A DNA stretch of 64,000 bases from NCBI RefSeq assembly GCF_017948485.1, contig NZ_JAFFSX010000001.1, forward strand, positions 124,001 to 188,000. Reading direction: 5' to 3'. The stretch comes from Streptomyces sp. GESEQ-35. GTDB lineage: Bacteria; Actinomycetota; Actinomycetes; Streptomycetales; Streptomycetaceae. Position numbers and translations under genes: made by a program. Within the stretch, counting starts at the first letter, position 1; every line of letters begins with the position of its first letter. The notes beneath the pieces are model-generated. The model made no database searches. It was not told the DNA's origin and saw only the letters and a list, made by a program, of their open reading frames with translations. Positions 44,179 to 52,758 of the stretch are shown one piece after another.

Positions 44179-45387
44179 GTGAGCAAGATCGAACGGGCCG
44201 AGGTGCTCGTCACCTCGCCGGGACGCACGTTCGTCACGCTGCGCATCACGACGACCGACGGGGTCATCGGACTCGGTGACGCCACGCTCAACGGTCGCGA
44301 GCTGGCGGTGGCGAGCTATCTGCGCGATCACGTCGTACCGCTGCTGATCGGCAGGGACCCGGCCCGCATCGAGGACATGTGGCAGTACCTCTACAAGGGC
44401 GCCTACTGGCGGCGCGGACCCGTCACGATGACCGCGATCGCCGCCGTCGACACCGCGCTGTGGGACATCAAGGGCAGGACGGCCGGCCTGCCGGTCTACC
44501 AGCTCCTGGGCGGCCGCTCCCGGGACGGCGTGCTGGTGTACTCCCACGCCAGCGGCACCGACGTGCCCTCACTGCTGGACGACGTCGAGCGCTATCTGGA
44601 GCTGGGCTACAAGGCCGTACGGGCGCAGGCCGCCGTGCCCGATGTCGGGGGCACGTACGGGGTGCGCAAGGGCAAGGTCTACGAGCCCGCCGCCACCGAG
44701 CTGCCCGAGGAGCAGCCCTGGGACACCGAGGCCTATCTCGGCTTCGCACCCACCTACCTGGAAGCCGTGCGCGAGCGCTTCGGCTTCGGCTTCCATCTCC
44801 TGCACGACGTGCACCACCGGCTGACGCCGATCGAGGCGGCCCGGTTCGGCAAGAGCGTCGAGGGCTGCCGGCTGTTCTGGATGGAGGACCCGACCCCGGC
44901 CGAGAACCAGGAGTCGTTCCGGCTCATCCGCGAGCACACCACGACGCCGATCGCGGTCGGCGAGGTGATGAACTCGATCTGGGACGTCCAGCACCTGATC
45001 ACGGAGCAGCTCATCGACTACGTACGCACCACCGTCGTCCATGCCGGCGGGATCACCCACCTCCGGCGGATCTTCGACCTCGCCGCGCTGTATCAGGTGC
45101 GGACCGGCTCCCACGGAGCGACCGACCTCTCCCCCGTCAGCATGGCCGCCGCCGTGCACCTCGACATCTCGGTGCCGAACTTCGGTATCCAGGAGTACAT
45201 GGGCCACCCGGACGAAACCGCCGAGGTGTTCCGTACGGGCGTCACCTTCGCCGACGGCATGCTGCACCCCTCCGAGGAACCGGGCCTCGGCGTCGATTAC
45301 GACGACAAGGCGGCCGAGCGCTTCCCCTACCAGCGGCGCTACCTCCCGGTCGCGCGCCGCCTCGACGGCTCGGTGCACGACTGGTGA
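44179..45387 (+). CDS. manD: D-mannonate dehydratase, enolase superfamily
   Basis: 402 residues from the GTG at 44179 (GGGAG upstream). ManD hallmarks: [20 protein letters not shown], the catalytic loop [31 protein letters not shown] (metal Asp and catalytic His), [14 protein letters not shown] (metal Glu), and [11 protein letters not shown] (metal Glu). It dehydrates D-mannonate to 2-keto-3-deoxygluconate; some family members also accept gluconate or have low activity. First gene of the uronate/aldonate operon; its stop overlaps the next start (GTGA). Confidence 0.92.
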   Translation: MSKIERAEVLVTSPGRTFVTLRITTTDGVIGLGDATLNGRELAVASYLRDHVVPLLIGRDPARIEDMWQYLYKGAYWRRGPVTMTAIAAVDTALWDIKGRTAGLPVYQLLGGRSRDGVLVYSHASGTDVPSLLDDVERYLELGYKAVRAQAAVPDVGGTYGVRKGKVYEPAATELPEEQPWDTEAYLGFAPTYLEAVRERFGFGFHLLHDVHHRLTPIEAARFGKSVEGCRLFWMEDPTPAENQESFRLIREHTTTPIAVGEVMNSIWDVQHLITEQLIDYVRTTVVHAGGITHLRRIFDLAALYQVRTGSHGATDLSPVSMAAAVHLDISVPNFGIQEYMGHPDETAEVFRTGVTFADGMLHPSEEPGLGVDYDDKAAERFPYQRRYLPVARRLDGSVHDW

Positions 45388-46823
45388 GCGCCGTGCTGAA
45401 CCGTACGTCGGTCGCCCGGCTGGCCCCCGGGCTGCGGCCCGCGGTCGACCCGGCCGAACTGCGCACCCGCGTCGTCCACTTCGGCCTCGGCGCCTTCCAC
45501 CGGGCGCACCAGGCGGTGTACACCGAGCGCGCCGCAGCCCTCTCCGGCGAGCCCTGGGGCATCACCGCCGTCGCGCCGCGGTCGGCGGAGACGGTGCATG
45601 CCCTGCGGGACCAGGACTGCCTGTACTCGCTCACCGAACGCCGTCCGGAGGGAAACGCCTCCCGCGTCGTGGGCGCGGTGGTCGGCGCGCTGGCCATGGG
45701 ACCCGACGCCAAGGCCGTCGACGCCCTGCTCGCCGACCCCGAGGTGACGGTGGTGACCCTGACCGTGACCGAGAAGGGCTACCACCGGTCCCCGCTCACG
45801 GGTGGCCTGGACACCGCTGCCGCGCCCGTCGCCGCCGACCTCGCGGCAGACCCCGACGGGCCGCTCGACACGGTGGTCGGGCGCCTGGCCGCCGGGCTTG
45901 CGGCGCGGATGCGCGCGGGCGCGCCCCCGGTCGGAGTCGTCTCCTGCGACAACATGGCGGGCAACGGCGCCGCGCTCGGCCGGGTCGTCCACGACTTCGT
46001 GCGGGCGTCCGCCTGGCAGGACCGTGCGGAGATCCTGGACCGGATGGCTGAGGCGGTCGCCTTTCCCGCAACGGTGGTGGACCGGATCGTGCCCGCCACC
46101 GGTGCGGCCGACCGGGCCGCGGTCGTCGCCGCGCTCGGGGTGCGCGACGCCCTCCCGGTGACGGCCGAGCCGTACCACCAGTGGGTGCTGGAGGACTCCT
46201 TCGCCGCTCCCCGGCCGCGCTGGGAGTCGGACGGCGCCCTGTTCGTCCCCGACGTCGCGCCGTACCAGCTCACCAAGTTGCGCCTGCTGAACGGCTCCCA
46301 CTCGGCCCTGGCCTACCTCGGCACGGCCGCGGGCCTCACCACCATCGCCGAGACCATGGCGGCGGACTGGGGCGAACGCCTCGTGCGGGCACTGTGCGCG
46401 GAGGTCTCCCCCACCCTCCCCCTCGGCCACCCCGATCCGCTGGCGTACGCCGACGATCTCGTCGTACGGTTCCGCAATCCCGCGATGCACCACCTGCTCC
46501 GGCAGATCGGCTCCGACGGATCGCTGAAGGTCACGGAGCGCTGGCTGCCCGCCCTGCGCGAGCTGCGCGCCCGCGGCACGAGCGCCCCGGTCCTCGAACT
46601 CGCCCTCGCCGCATGGGTGTTGAGCACCCAGCGGTCCGACGCACCCACCGACCCCGCGGACGACGCGCTCGCCGCCTGCTGGGGGCCCGCGACTCACCCC
46701 GCCGAGACGGTACGCGCACTGCTGCGCGTCCTCGGCGCGGGGGACCTCGCGGACGACGACGCCCTCACCGCCGCCGTCGCGGACCGGCTGCCCGCCCTGC
46801 GTGCCGGGCGCATCGAGATCTGA
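45384..46823 (+). CDS. uxuB: mannitol dehydrogenase family, fructuronate reductase-like
   Basis: 479 residues from the GTG overlapping manD. N-terminal NAD-binding motif [46 protein letters not shown], and the active-site [20 protein letters not shown] with catalytic Lys, Asn and His. It would reduce D-fructuronate to D-mannonate with NADH, feeding ManD; mannitol or arabinitol oxidation is the alternative within this family. Context favours fructuronate. Confidence 0.88.
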   Translation: MSAVLNRTSVARLAPGLRPAVDPAELRTRVVHFGLGAFHRAHQAVYTERAAALSGEPWGITAVAPRSAETVHALRDQDCLYSLTERRPEGNASRVVGAVVGALAMGPDAKAVDALLADPEVTVVTLTVTEKGYHRSPLTGGLDTAAAPVAADLAADPDGPLDTVVGRLAAGLAARMRAGAPPVGVVSCDNMAGNGAALGRVVHDFVRASAWQDRAEILDRMAEAVAFPATVVDRIVPATGAADRAAVVAALGVRDALPVTAEPYHQWVLEDSFAAPRPRWESDGALFVPDVAPYQLTKLRLLNGSHSALAYLGTAAGLTTIAETMAADWGERLVRALCAEVSPTLPLGHPDPLAYADDLVVRFRNPAMHHLLRQIGSDGSLKVTERWLPALRELRARGTSAPVLELALAAWVLSTQRSDAPTDPADDALAACWGPATHPAETVRALLRVLGAGDLADDDALTAAVADRLPALRAGRIEI

Positions 46824-46846
46824 GCCCCGTCCCCACCGACCGCCTC

Positions 46847-46906
46847 ACTTCCCTCCCCACCTCAGACCCCACATCGATCCCCGCTTCAGTCCCCACTTCA
46901 TTCCCC
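46847..46906 (+). repeat. five 12-bp tandem repeats before the MFS gene
   Basis: ACTTCCCTCCCC, ACCTCAGACCCC, ACATCGATCCCC, GCTTCAGTCCCC and ACTTCATTCCCC follow one another without gaps, each ending in CCCC. Strand asymmetry is extreme (pyrimidine-rich top strand, with almost no G). It fills the 100-bp gap between uxuB and the MFS gene, up to 17 bp before its start codon. Confidence 0.85.
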
Positions 46907-46923
46907 GAACAACGGAGTTCACG

Positions 46924-48318
46924 ATGAAGGACAGCGTCATAGCCGCTCAGCAGACGCCAACCGCGCAACGCACCACGCGTGATCTGGCCCGTGCCGCCGT
47001 CTCGGGCTGGCTCGGCACGGCGATGGAGTTCATGGACTTCCAGCTGTACTCGCTGGCCGCCGCGATCGTCTTCAACAAGATCTTCTTCCCGGATGTCAGC
47101 CCGGCCATCGGGCTCATCGCCGCGATGGCCACGTACGGCGTCGGATACGTCGCCCGGCTCGCCGGGGCCGTCTACTTCGGGCGGATGGGCGACCGCATCG
47201 GCCGCAAGAAGGTCCTCTACCTCACCATCCTGCTGATGGGCGCCTCCACCACTCTCATCGGCGCCCTGCCCACCTATGCCACCATCGGCATCCTCGCGCC
47301 GATCCTGCTCGTCGCGCTGCGGCTGGTCCAGGGGTTCGGCGCCGGCGCCGAGATCGCCGGGGCCACCGTGATGCTGGCCGAGTACGCCCCCGTCAAGCGC
47401 CGCGGCCTGGTCGCTTCGCTGGTATCGCTCGGCACCAACTCCGGGACGCTCGCCGCGTCCGGGCTGTGGGCCGTGCTGCTCTCCGTGCTCAGCGAGGACC
47501 AACTGCTGTCCTGGGGCTGGCGGTTGCCGTTCCTGCTGAGCTTCGTGCTGATGCTGTTCGCGGTCTGGCTGCGCCGCGGTCTCAAGGAGAGCCCCGTCTT
47601 CGAGGAGCGCCCCGACGTGGTGGACGGGGTGGCGCTGGCCCGGGACGAGGTCGAGTCCGCCATCGCCACCGCCGACGAGCACGAGGGCAGCGTTCTGGCG
47701 GCCGGGATCCGGCAGCGCAAGGGCAAGGCGTTCTTCCTCGCGCTGGGGCTCCGCTTCGGACAGGCGGGCAACTCGGGGCTGGTCCAGACGTTCCTCGTCG
47801 GCTACATCGCCACCAACCTGGCCGTCAGCCGGTCCGTCCCGACGGACGCGATCGTGTGGGGCTCGCTGCTGGGCTTCGTGACCGTGCCGCTGGTGGGTCT
47901 GCTCGGCGACCGCTTCGGACGCCGCGTGGTCTATCTCGCGCTCACGGCGCTGACCGTCGTCGTGGCGTTCCCCGTGATGCTCCTCATCACCTCCGGCTCG
48001 ACCCCGGGCGTGATGCTCGGCATGGTTCTCGGCCTGAACGTCGGTGTCCTCGGTCTGTTCTCGCTGGAGAGCGTCACGATGGCCGAACTCTTCGGCTCCC
48101 GCACCCGGTTCACCCAGCTGGCCCTCGCCAAGGAGATCGGCGGCATCCTCGCCACCGCCATCGGCCCGGTCCTCGCGGCCACCCTCACCGCCGTCACCGG
48201 CAGTTGGTGGCCCATCGCGGCGATGCTCGTCGTCTACTCGCTCATCACCTTCGTCAGCGCGCTGCTCGCGCCCGAGACCCGCGGACGTGACCTCGTCCGG
48301 CTGGAGGACGCCGTATGA
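46924..48318 (+). CDS. MFS transporter, metabolite:H+ symporter family
   Basis: 464 residues from the ATG at 46924 (ACGGAG upstream). About 12 transmembrane segments. MHS-subfamily motifs are GTAMEFMDFQLYSLAAAIVF, YFGRMGDRIGRKKVLYLTIL after TM2, LRLVQGFGAGAEIAGA, EYAPVKRRG, and the second-half GDRFGRRVVYL. It imports an organic or sugar acid with protons. Inside a mannonate operon the likely cargo is an aldonate or hexuronate. It overlaps the next gene by ATGA. Confidence 0.9.
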   Translation: MKDSVIAAQQTPTAQRTTRDLARAAVSGWLGTAMEFMDFQLYSLAAAIVFNKIFFPDVSPAIGLIAAMATYGVGYVARLAGAVYFGRMGDRIGRKKVLYLTILLMGASTTLIGALPTYATIGILAPILLVALRLVQGFGAGAEIAGATVMLAEYAPVKRRGLVASLVSLGTNSGTLAASGLWAVLLSVLSEDQLLSWGWRLPFLLSFVLMLFAVWLRRGLKESPVFEERPDVVDGVALARDEVESAIATADEHEGSVLAAGIRQRKGKAFFLALGLRFGQAGNSGLVQTFLVGYIATNLAVSRSVPTDAIVWGSLLGFVTVPLVGLLGDRFGRRVVYLALTALTVVVAFPVMLLITSGSTPGVMLGMVLGLNVGVLGLFSLESVTMAELFGSRTRFTQLALAKEIGGILATAIGPVLAATLTAVTGSWWPIAAMLVVYSLITFVSALLAPETRGRDLVRLEDAV

Positions 48319-49403
48319 AGACCGTGACGGAACACGACCCGCTGCGGGCGGTCGCCGCACCATCCCCGATGCGGGCGGTCGTCGTGCACGGCCCCGGCGA
48401 CCTGCGCATCGACACACGGCCCCGGCCGGTACCGGGCAAGGGCGAGGTGCTGCTGGCCCTGGAGTGGGGCGGGATCTGCGGATCCGACATCGCGTACTGG
48501 AAGAAGGGGGCGTCCGGCACCGCCGCGCTCGCGCACCCGCTGGTGCTCGGGCACGAGTTCGCGGGCCGTGTCGCCGCGCTCGGCGACGGAGCCACCGGCC
48601 TCGGCGAGGGGCAGCCGGTCACCGTCCACCCGGCCCAACTGGTCGGCGACGGCGCCCTTCCCGACCGCATCGCCGGCCGCACCAACCTCTACCCGCGGGT
48701 CCGCTACTTCGGCTCCGCGGCCTTCGACCCGCACACCGACGGCGGGTTCAGCGAGTACCGGACGGTTCCCGCAAGCCAGATCCGGCCGCTGCCCGACGGC
48801 GTCGACACCCAACAGGGCGCCCTGGCCGAGCCGTTGGCGGTCGCCCTGCACGCCGTCGGCCGCGTCCCCGACCTGCGTGGCCGCACCGTCCTGGTCAACG
48901 GCTGCGGGCCGATCGGCTCCCTGGTCGTCGCCGCCGCGCGGCACCGCGGCGCGGGCACGGTCATCGCCGCCGACCTGGCGGCTTCCTCTCTGCAAATCGC
49001 CCGCGCCATGGGCGCCGACGAGACCCGCGACCTCTCCCTCGGCGAGGCACTGCCCGAGGACGTGGACGTGGTCTTCGAGGCGTCCGGCGCCCCGGCCGCA
49101 CTCGGGCCGGTGCTGCGGGCCACGGCCCGGGGAGGCACCCTCGTCCAGGTCGGCAACCTGCCCGGTACGGCCGTGCCCGCCGCCCTCGGCGACCTGGTGA
49201 CCCGCGAGATCACCTGGATCGGCTCGTACCGCTTCGTCGAGGAGATCGACGACGCCCTGCGCGCCCTGGGAGACGGCCTCGACCTCACCCCGCTGATCAC
49301 CCACAGCTTCCCGCTGGAGCGTGCCGAGGAGGCGCTCTCCGTGGCCGCCGACCCGCACAGCGGGAGCAGCAAGGTCATGCTGCGCCTCGCCAACCAGGTG
49401 TGA
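48315..49403 (+). CDS. L-idonate 5-dehydrogenase-like Zn alcohol dehydrogenase
   Basis: 362 residues, ATG overlapping the transporter stop. Catalytic zinc site WGGICGSDIAYWKKG and LVLGHEFAGRV; GPIGSLVVAAARHRGAGTVI is the NAD site. The second half ends with ITWIGSYRFVEEIDDAL and LITHSFPLERAEEALSV. The structural-zinc Cys cluster is absent, as in L-idonate dehydrogenases. It would oxidise L-idonate (or a related aldonate) to a keto-acid. It fits a broad aldonate catabolic operon. Confidence 0.85.
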   Translation: MKTVTEHDPLRAVAAPSPMRAVVVHGPGDLRIDTRPRPVPGKGEVLLALEWGGICGSDIAYWKKGASGTAALAHPLVLGHEFAGRVAALGDGATGLGEGQPVTVHPAQLVGDGALPDRIAGRTNLYPRVRYFGSAAFDPHTDGGFSEYRTVPASQIRPLPDGVDTQQGALAEPLAVALHAVGRVPDLRGRTVLVNGCGPIGSLVVAAARHRGAGTVIAADLAASSLQIARAMGADETRDLSLGEALPEDVDVVFEASGAPAALGPVLRATARGGTLVQVGNLPGTAVPAALGDLVTREITWIGSYRFVEEIDDALRALGDGLDLTPLITHSFPLERAEEALSVAADPHSGSSKVMLRLANQV

Positions 49404-49426
49404 AGCCGCCCAGTCAGGAGATTCCC

Positions 49427-50401
49427 GTGACCGTCACCTCCCCCGTGGCCGACGTCGTCTGCGTCGGCGAGACGATGGTCGTCCTCAGCCCGCAGGACGA
49501 CCGCCCGCTCGCCGAGCAGCCCGCACTCGGCCTGGCCGTCGGCGGCGCCGAGTCCAATGTCGCCTGTGGGCTGGCCGGCCTCGGGCATCGCGCCGCCTGG
49601 CTGAGCCGCGTGGGCGACGACCCGTTCGCCCGTCGCATCCTGGCCGAACTCACCGCGCGCGGCGTGGATGTGAGCGCCGTGGAGACCGATCCGCAGCGTC
49701 CGACCGGGGTGTACTTCAAGGACCCGGGCCCGGACCGCACTCGCACGCACTACTACCGCGGCGGTTCGGCCGCGACCGGGATGGGACCGGAACTGGCCCG
49801 GCACCCCGCGCTCCGCCGGGCCCGGGTCGTGCACCTGTCGGGCGTCGCCGCCGCCCTCTCCGCCAGCTGCGCCCGGCTGCTGGGGGCGATACTCGACGGC
49901 GGCCCCACGCGTGGACCGCTCGTCTCCTTCGACGTCAACCACCGCCCCGCGCTGTGGCGCAACGGCGCGGACGCCGCGCAGAGCCTGCTGGCCCTCGCCC
50001 GTTCCGCCGACATCGTGTTCGTCGGACGGGACGAGGCCGAGGAGGTGTGGGGCACGGCACGCCCGGACGACATCGCGGACCTGCTCGGCTCCACGCCGGT
50101 CGTGGTCGTCAAGGACGCCGAGCACGGGGCCACGTCGTATGCCCGCGGCGTGCGGACGTTCGTGCCCTCGCTGCCCACCAAGGTGGTCGAACCGGTCGGC
50201 GCCGGCGACGCGTTCGCGGCCGGATACCTGGCCGGCGTACTGGAGGACCGCACCGAACGCTCCCGGCTGCGCCTCGGCCACCTGGCGGCCACCGCCGCGC
50301 TGCGCACGCGGGACGACGTCCCCGTCATGCCGCCGCGCGCGGAGATCGACCGGTGCCTCGCCCTGGACGAGGACGCCTGGGCCGCCACGGCACCGCGCTG
50401 A
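49427..50401 (+). CDS. kdgK: PfkB-family 2-keto-3-deoxygluconate kinase
   Basis: 324 residues from the GTG at 49427. PfkB motifs: LAVGGAESNVACGLAGLGHR then AAWLSRVGDDPFARR near the N-terminus, SFDVNHRPALW, FVGRDEAEEVWG, VVVVKDAEHGATSY, and the C-terminal VEPVGAGDAFAAGYLAGVL with the catalytic Asp. DVNHRPALW is the common KDG-kinase variant. It phosphorylates KDG, the ManD product, to KDPG. Confidence 0.9.
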   Translation: MTVTSPVADVVCVGETMVVLSPQDDRPLAEQPALGLAVGGAESNVACGLAGLGHRAAWLSRVGDDPFARRILAELTARGVDVSAVETDPQRPTGVYFKDPGPDRTRTHYYRGGSAATGMGPELARHPALRRARVVHLSGVAAALSASCARLLGAILDGGPTRGPLVSFDVNHRPALWRNGADAAQSLLALARSADIVFVGRDEAEEVWGTARPDDIADLLGSTPVVVVKDAEHGATSYARGVRTFVPSLPTKVVEPVGAGDAFAAGYLAGVLEDRTERSRLRLGHLAATAALRTRDDVPVMPPRAEIDRCLALDEDAWAATAPR

Positions 50402-50446
50402 GCGCAGCCGGTACCTCACACCACCGTCGTAGGAGAACTCCCGCCC

Positions 50447-51071
50447 ATGAACGCCGACTTCCTCTCCCAGCTTTCCGAGGACCGTGTGATCGCCGTCGTC
50501 CGCGCGCCGGAGATCCCCGACGCGGCTGCACTGTGCGCGGCCCTGCGTGCCGGCGGCATCCGCTGGATCGAGTTCACCCGCACCACCCCCGGGCTCGCCG
50601 CGCACCTGCGCCGGGCAGTGGCCGACAACGGGGACGGCATCGGCGCGGGCACGGTGATGACCGCCGAGCAGGCCGAGGAGCTGATCGACGCGGGGCGCCG
50701 GATATCTCGTCACTCCCGGCTGCCGTCCGGAGGTGGCGAAGGCGGCGTCGGCGGCCAGTGTACCGGTGGTCATGGGTGCCCTCTCCCCGACGGAGGTGGG
50801 GCTGGCACTCGACCTCGGCGCGGACGCGGTGAAGATCTTCCCCGCGCGCGCGTTCGGCCCCCGCTATCTCCGTGACCTGGCCGGCCCGTTCCCGGACGTA
50901 CCGCTGGTGGCGTCCGGTGGCGTCAACGCGGACAACGCGGCCGGTTTCCTCACCTCCGGGGCCCATGCGGTGTGCGCCGGTTCGGAAGTCGTACCGCCCG
51001 CCGTGGTGGCGGCGGGCGACTGGCCGGAGATCACCAGACGTGCCCGCGCCTTCACCGATTCGCTGCGGTGA
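50447..51071 (+). pseudogene. eda: KDPG aldolase with one-base frameshift
   Basis: The first part (MNADFLSQLSEDRVIAVVRA; IRWIEFTRTTPG with the catalytic Glu-side region; IGAGTVMTAEQAEELIDAG) is in one frame. From 50697 the family continues in another: GYLVTPGCRPEVAKAASAAS, MGALSPTEVGLALDLGADAV, KIFPARAFGPRYLRDL (Schiff-base Lys) and ASGGVNADNAAGFL. One extra C at about 50696 accounts for it exactly. If real, the aldolase step is lost here and another copy must serve; a sequencing error is the alternative. The gene is otherwise full length. Confidence 0.9.
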
Positions 51072-51104
51072 CGGGCCACGACCGTCACGCTGAGGGACCG
51101 TCCA

Positions 51105-51257
51105 CAGCACATGCAGGGCGGAGGGCTTGTGGAAGACCAGACCGCACGGAGCAGTGGGGCGGTCGGGGTCGGGGAAGACGTCCGGGTCGCGGTTGGCGCC
51201 CGCCAGGGAGGGGGTGACCGGAACGCCCCGGCGGATCGTTGCCAGGCCCAGTTCGGC
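51105..51257 (-). pseudogene. cytochrome P450 remnant
   Basis: The minus strand encodes AELGLATIRRGVPVTPSLAG followed by ANRDPDVFPDPDR, the stretch that precedes the heme loop in bacterial P450s. The text then degrades (PTAPCGLVFHKP) and no heme motif follows. It is cut at the IS5 remnant on its other side. Confidence 0.6.
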
Positions 51258-51565
51258 TGAAGAAGCTGGGCTGGTCGCGGGCGGTGATCGACTCTTCCCA
51301 CGTGCGGGCCGCTCGGCGACGCTCAAAAGTGGGCCCCAGCCCGGTCGATCGTGCACGGCCGGGCAGCAATCGCAACGACGTCACCCAGCTGCTGCCCCGC
51401 TCGACAAGGTCCCGGCGGTGTCCGGCGCCGTCGGCCGCCCCAGACACCGACCCGACGCGCTCCTCGCAGATCGCGGCTACGACCACGACAAGTACCGTCG
51501 CCTGCGCATCCGATGGGAGCGACGCGACGACATCCATGAAGCCTTCCTCGGCATCGCGTACCACA
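51254..51565 (+). pseudogene. IS5-family transposase remnant with deletions
   Basis: Pieces in order: KLGWSRAVIDSSHVRAARRR, then SNRNDVTQLLP with the preceding HHVLTDGQ segment missing, then in another frame ALLADRGYDHDKYR joined directly to RLRIRWERRDDIHEAFLG. The segment holding the catalytic Glu is deleted. It is a decayed relative of the element at 3494-4373. Confidence 0.75.
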
Positions 51566-51795
51566 TCAGGATGGATCTGCTTTATCTGGCAGGCAGGACC
51601 TCAAGGATGGGATCCATTCTGCGCAACGCCCCGATAAGATTGCATAGTTCATCCCGTTTTCAGAGGATCTCAGCCGGGCTTCCGTCTGGGATCTGTCCGA
51701 TCTCTTCCCAACATGCAGCGGCAGTGCCATATTGGCCACGCCAATGAATCAGGTTAATCCGTGGTGCAAGACCATGCTGCAAGGGGAGGGTCGCC
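51566..51795. promoter_or_regulatory. upstream region of FadR-type gene with two palindromes
   Basis: The region is less GC-rich than its surroundings. It holds ATTGGC-CAC-GCCAAT (51731-51745) and TGGT-GCAAG-ACCA (51762-51774). The second resembles the TGGTnnnACCA core of FadR-type sites with a wider spacer. GGGGAGGG sits 5 bp before the TTG start. Confidence 0.5.
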
Positions 51796-52590
51796 TTGAG
51801 TGACTCAACACAGGCTTCTGGCACGGCAGATGACGCGACGTCACAGCCCTACCGTCCGGGGTATGAACTGGTCGCGGAACAACTGCTGAACTACATCGCC
51901 CAGCAGAACCTGCGGCCCGGCGACCGCCTCCCCACCGAACAGGGCCTGGCCCAGATCCTGGGAGCATCCCGCAACGTCACCCGGGAGGCCGTGAAGGTCC
52001 TGGCCGCCATCGGCCGGCTCAATGTGCGGCGAGGCGCCGGTATCTTCGTCGCCGCCTCGGTCGGCGGGCCACTGGACGACGAACTCTCGCACTTCCGGCC
52101 GACCAGCATGGAAGACGTCCGAATGCTCCTGGACTACCGCAAGGTGATCGAGTCGGAGACAGCACGCCGTGCCGCCTCCCACGCCACCCCGATCGAGGTC
52201 CGGGCCATACGGGAGAGCGCGGAGAGCTCCCTGGCAGCGGCCACGATGAACGACGTGGACACCTTCGCCAAGGCAGATGCGGCCTTCCACGACTCGGTGG
52301 GCGCCGCCTCGCACAACGTGTTCCTGAGGTCGAGTGTCGCCGGTGTGAGGCGATTGACATCCCAGTCCGACGTGTTGCTCTTCCACGGTGACGTGCCCGG
52401 ATCGCTGGAAGTCGCCGCACATCAGCATGTGGCCATAGCGGAGGCGGTCGCCGCGGGGGCGGCAGATCTCGCCGAGCGGCTGATGGTGGAACACATCGCC
52501 ACCACACAGAGCCAGTTCGAGAAGAAGATTCGCGACCGCCTGTTCAGTCCCGGCGCTCACGCCGCCCCTGAAGGACCTCCGGGGCCGTAG
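51796..52590 (+). CDS. FadR/GntR-family transcriptional regulator
   Basis: 264 residues from a TTG start supported by a strong Shine-Dalgarno. Winged helix: YELVAEQLLNYIAQQNLRPG then LAQILGASRNVTREAVKVLA; the variant N-V-T-R-E replaces the usual R-T-P-V-R-E. The FCD-like domain has MLLDYRKVIESETARRAASH and FHDSVGAASHNVF. It precedes the glycan-use genes on the same strand and probably controls them. Confidence 0.88.
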   Translation: MSDSTQASGTADDATSQPYRPGYELVAEQLLNYIAQQNLRPGDRLPTEQGLAQILGASRNVTREAVKVLAAIGRLNVRRGAGIFVAASVGGPLDDELSHFRPTSMEDVRMLLDYRKVIESETARRAASHATPIEVRAIRESAESSLAAATMNDVDTFAKADAAFHDSVGAASHNVFLRSSVAGVRRLTSQSDVLLFHGDVPGSLEVAAHQHVAIAEAVAAGAADLAERLMVEHIATTQSQFEKKIRDRLFSPGAHAAPEGPPGP

Positions 52591-52758
52591 CGGAGCGGCA
52601 GCACCGGGGCTCCTCCGCCGTCCGCGGAAGCAGCAGCCTCGTCAACCGGCCGACCCCGCATGTGCCGCAGCACAGCGATCGAGCCGCCCAACGCCCTGAA
52701 GTCCCGGTGGACGACCGGGACTCCCAGGTATCAACCTCCCTCAGGCGATTGGATACGT

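Noticed and set aside
46765..48417. 550-residue minus-strand ORF rich in Q, E, H, G
   Set aside because: It is antisense to the MFS transporter, whose transmembrane pattern is unmistakable.
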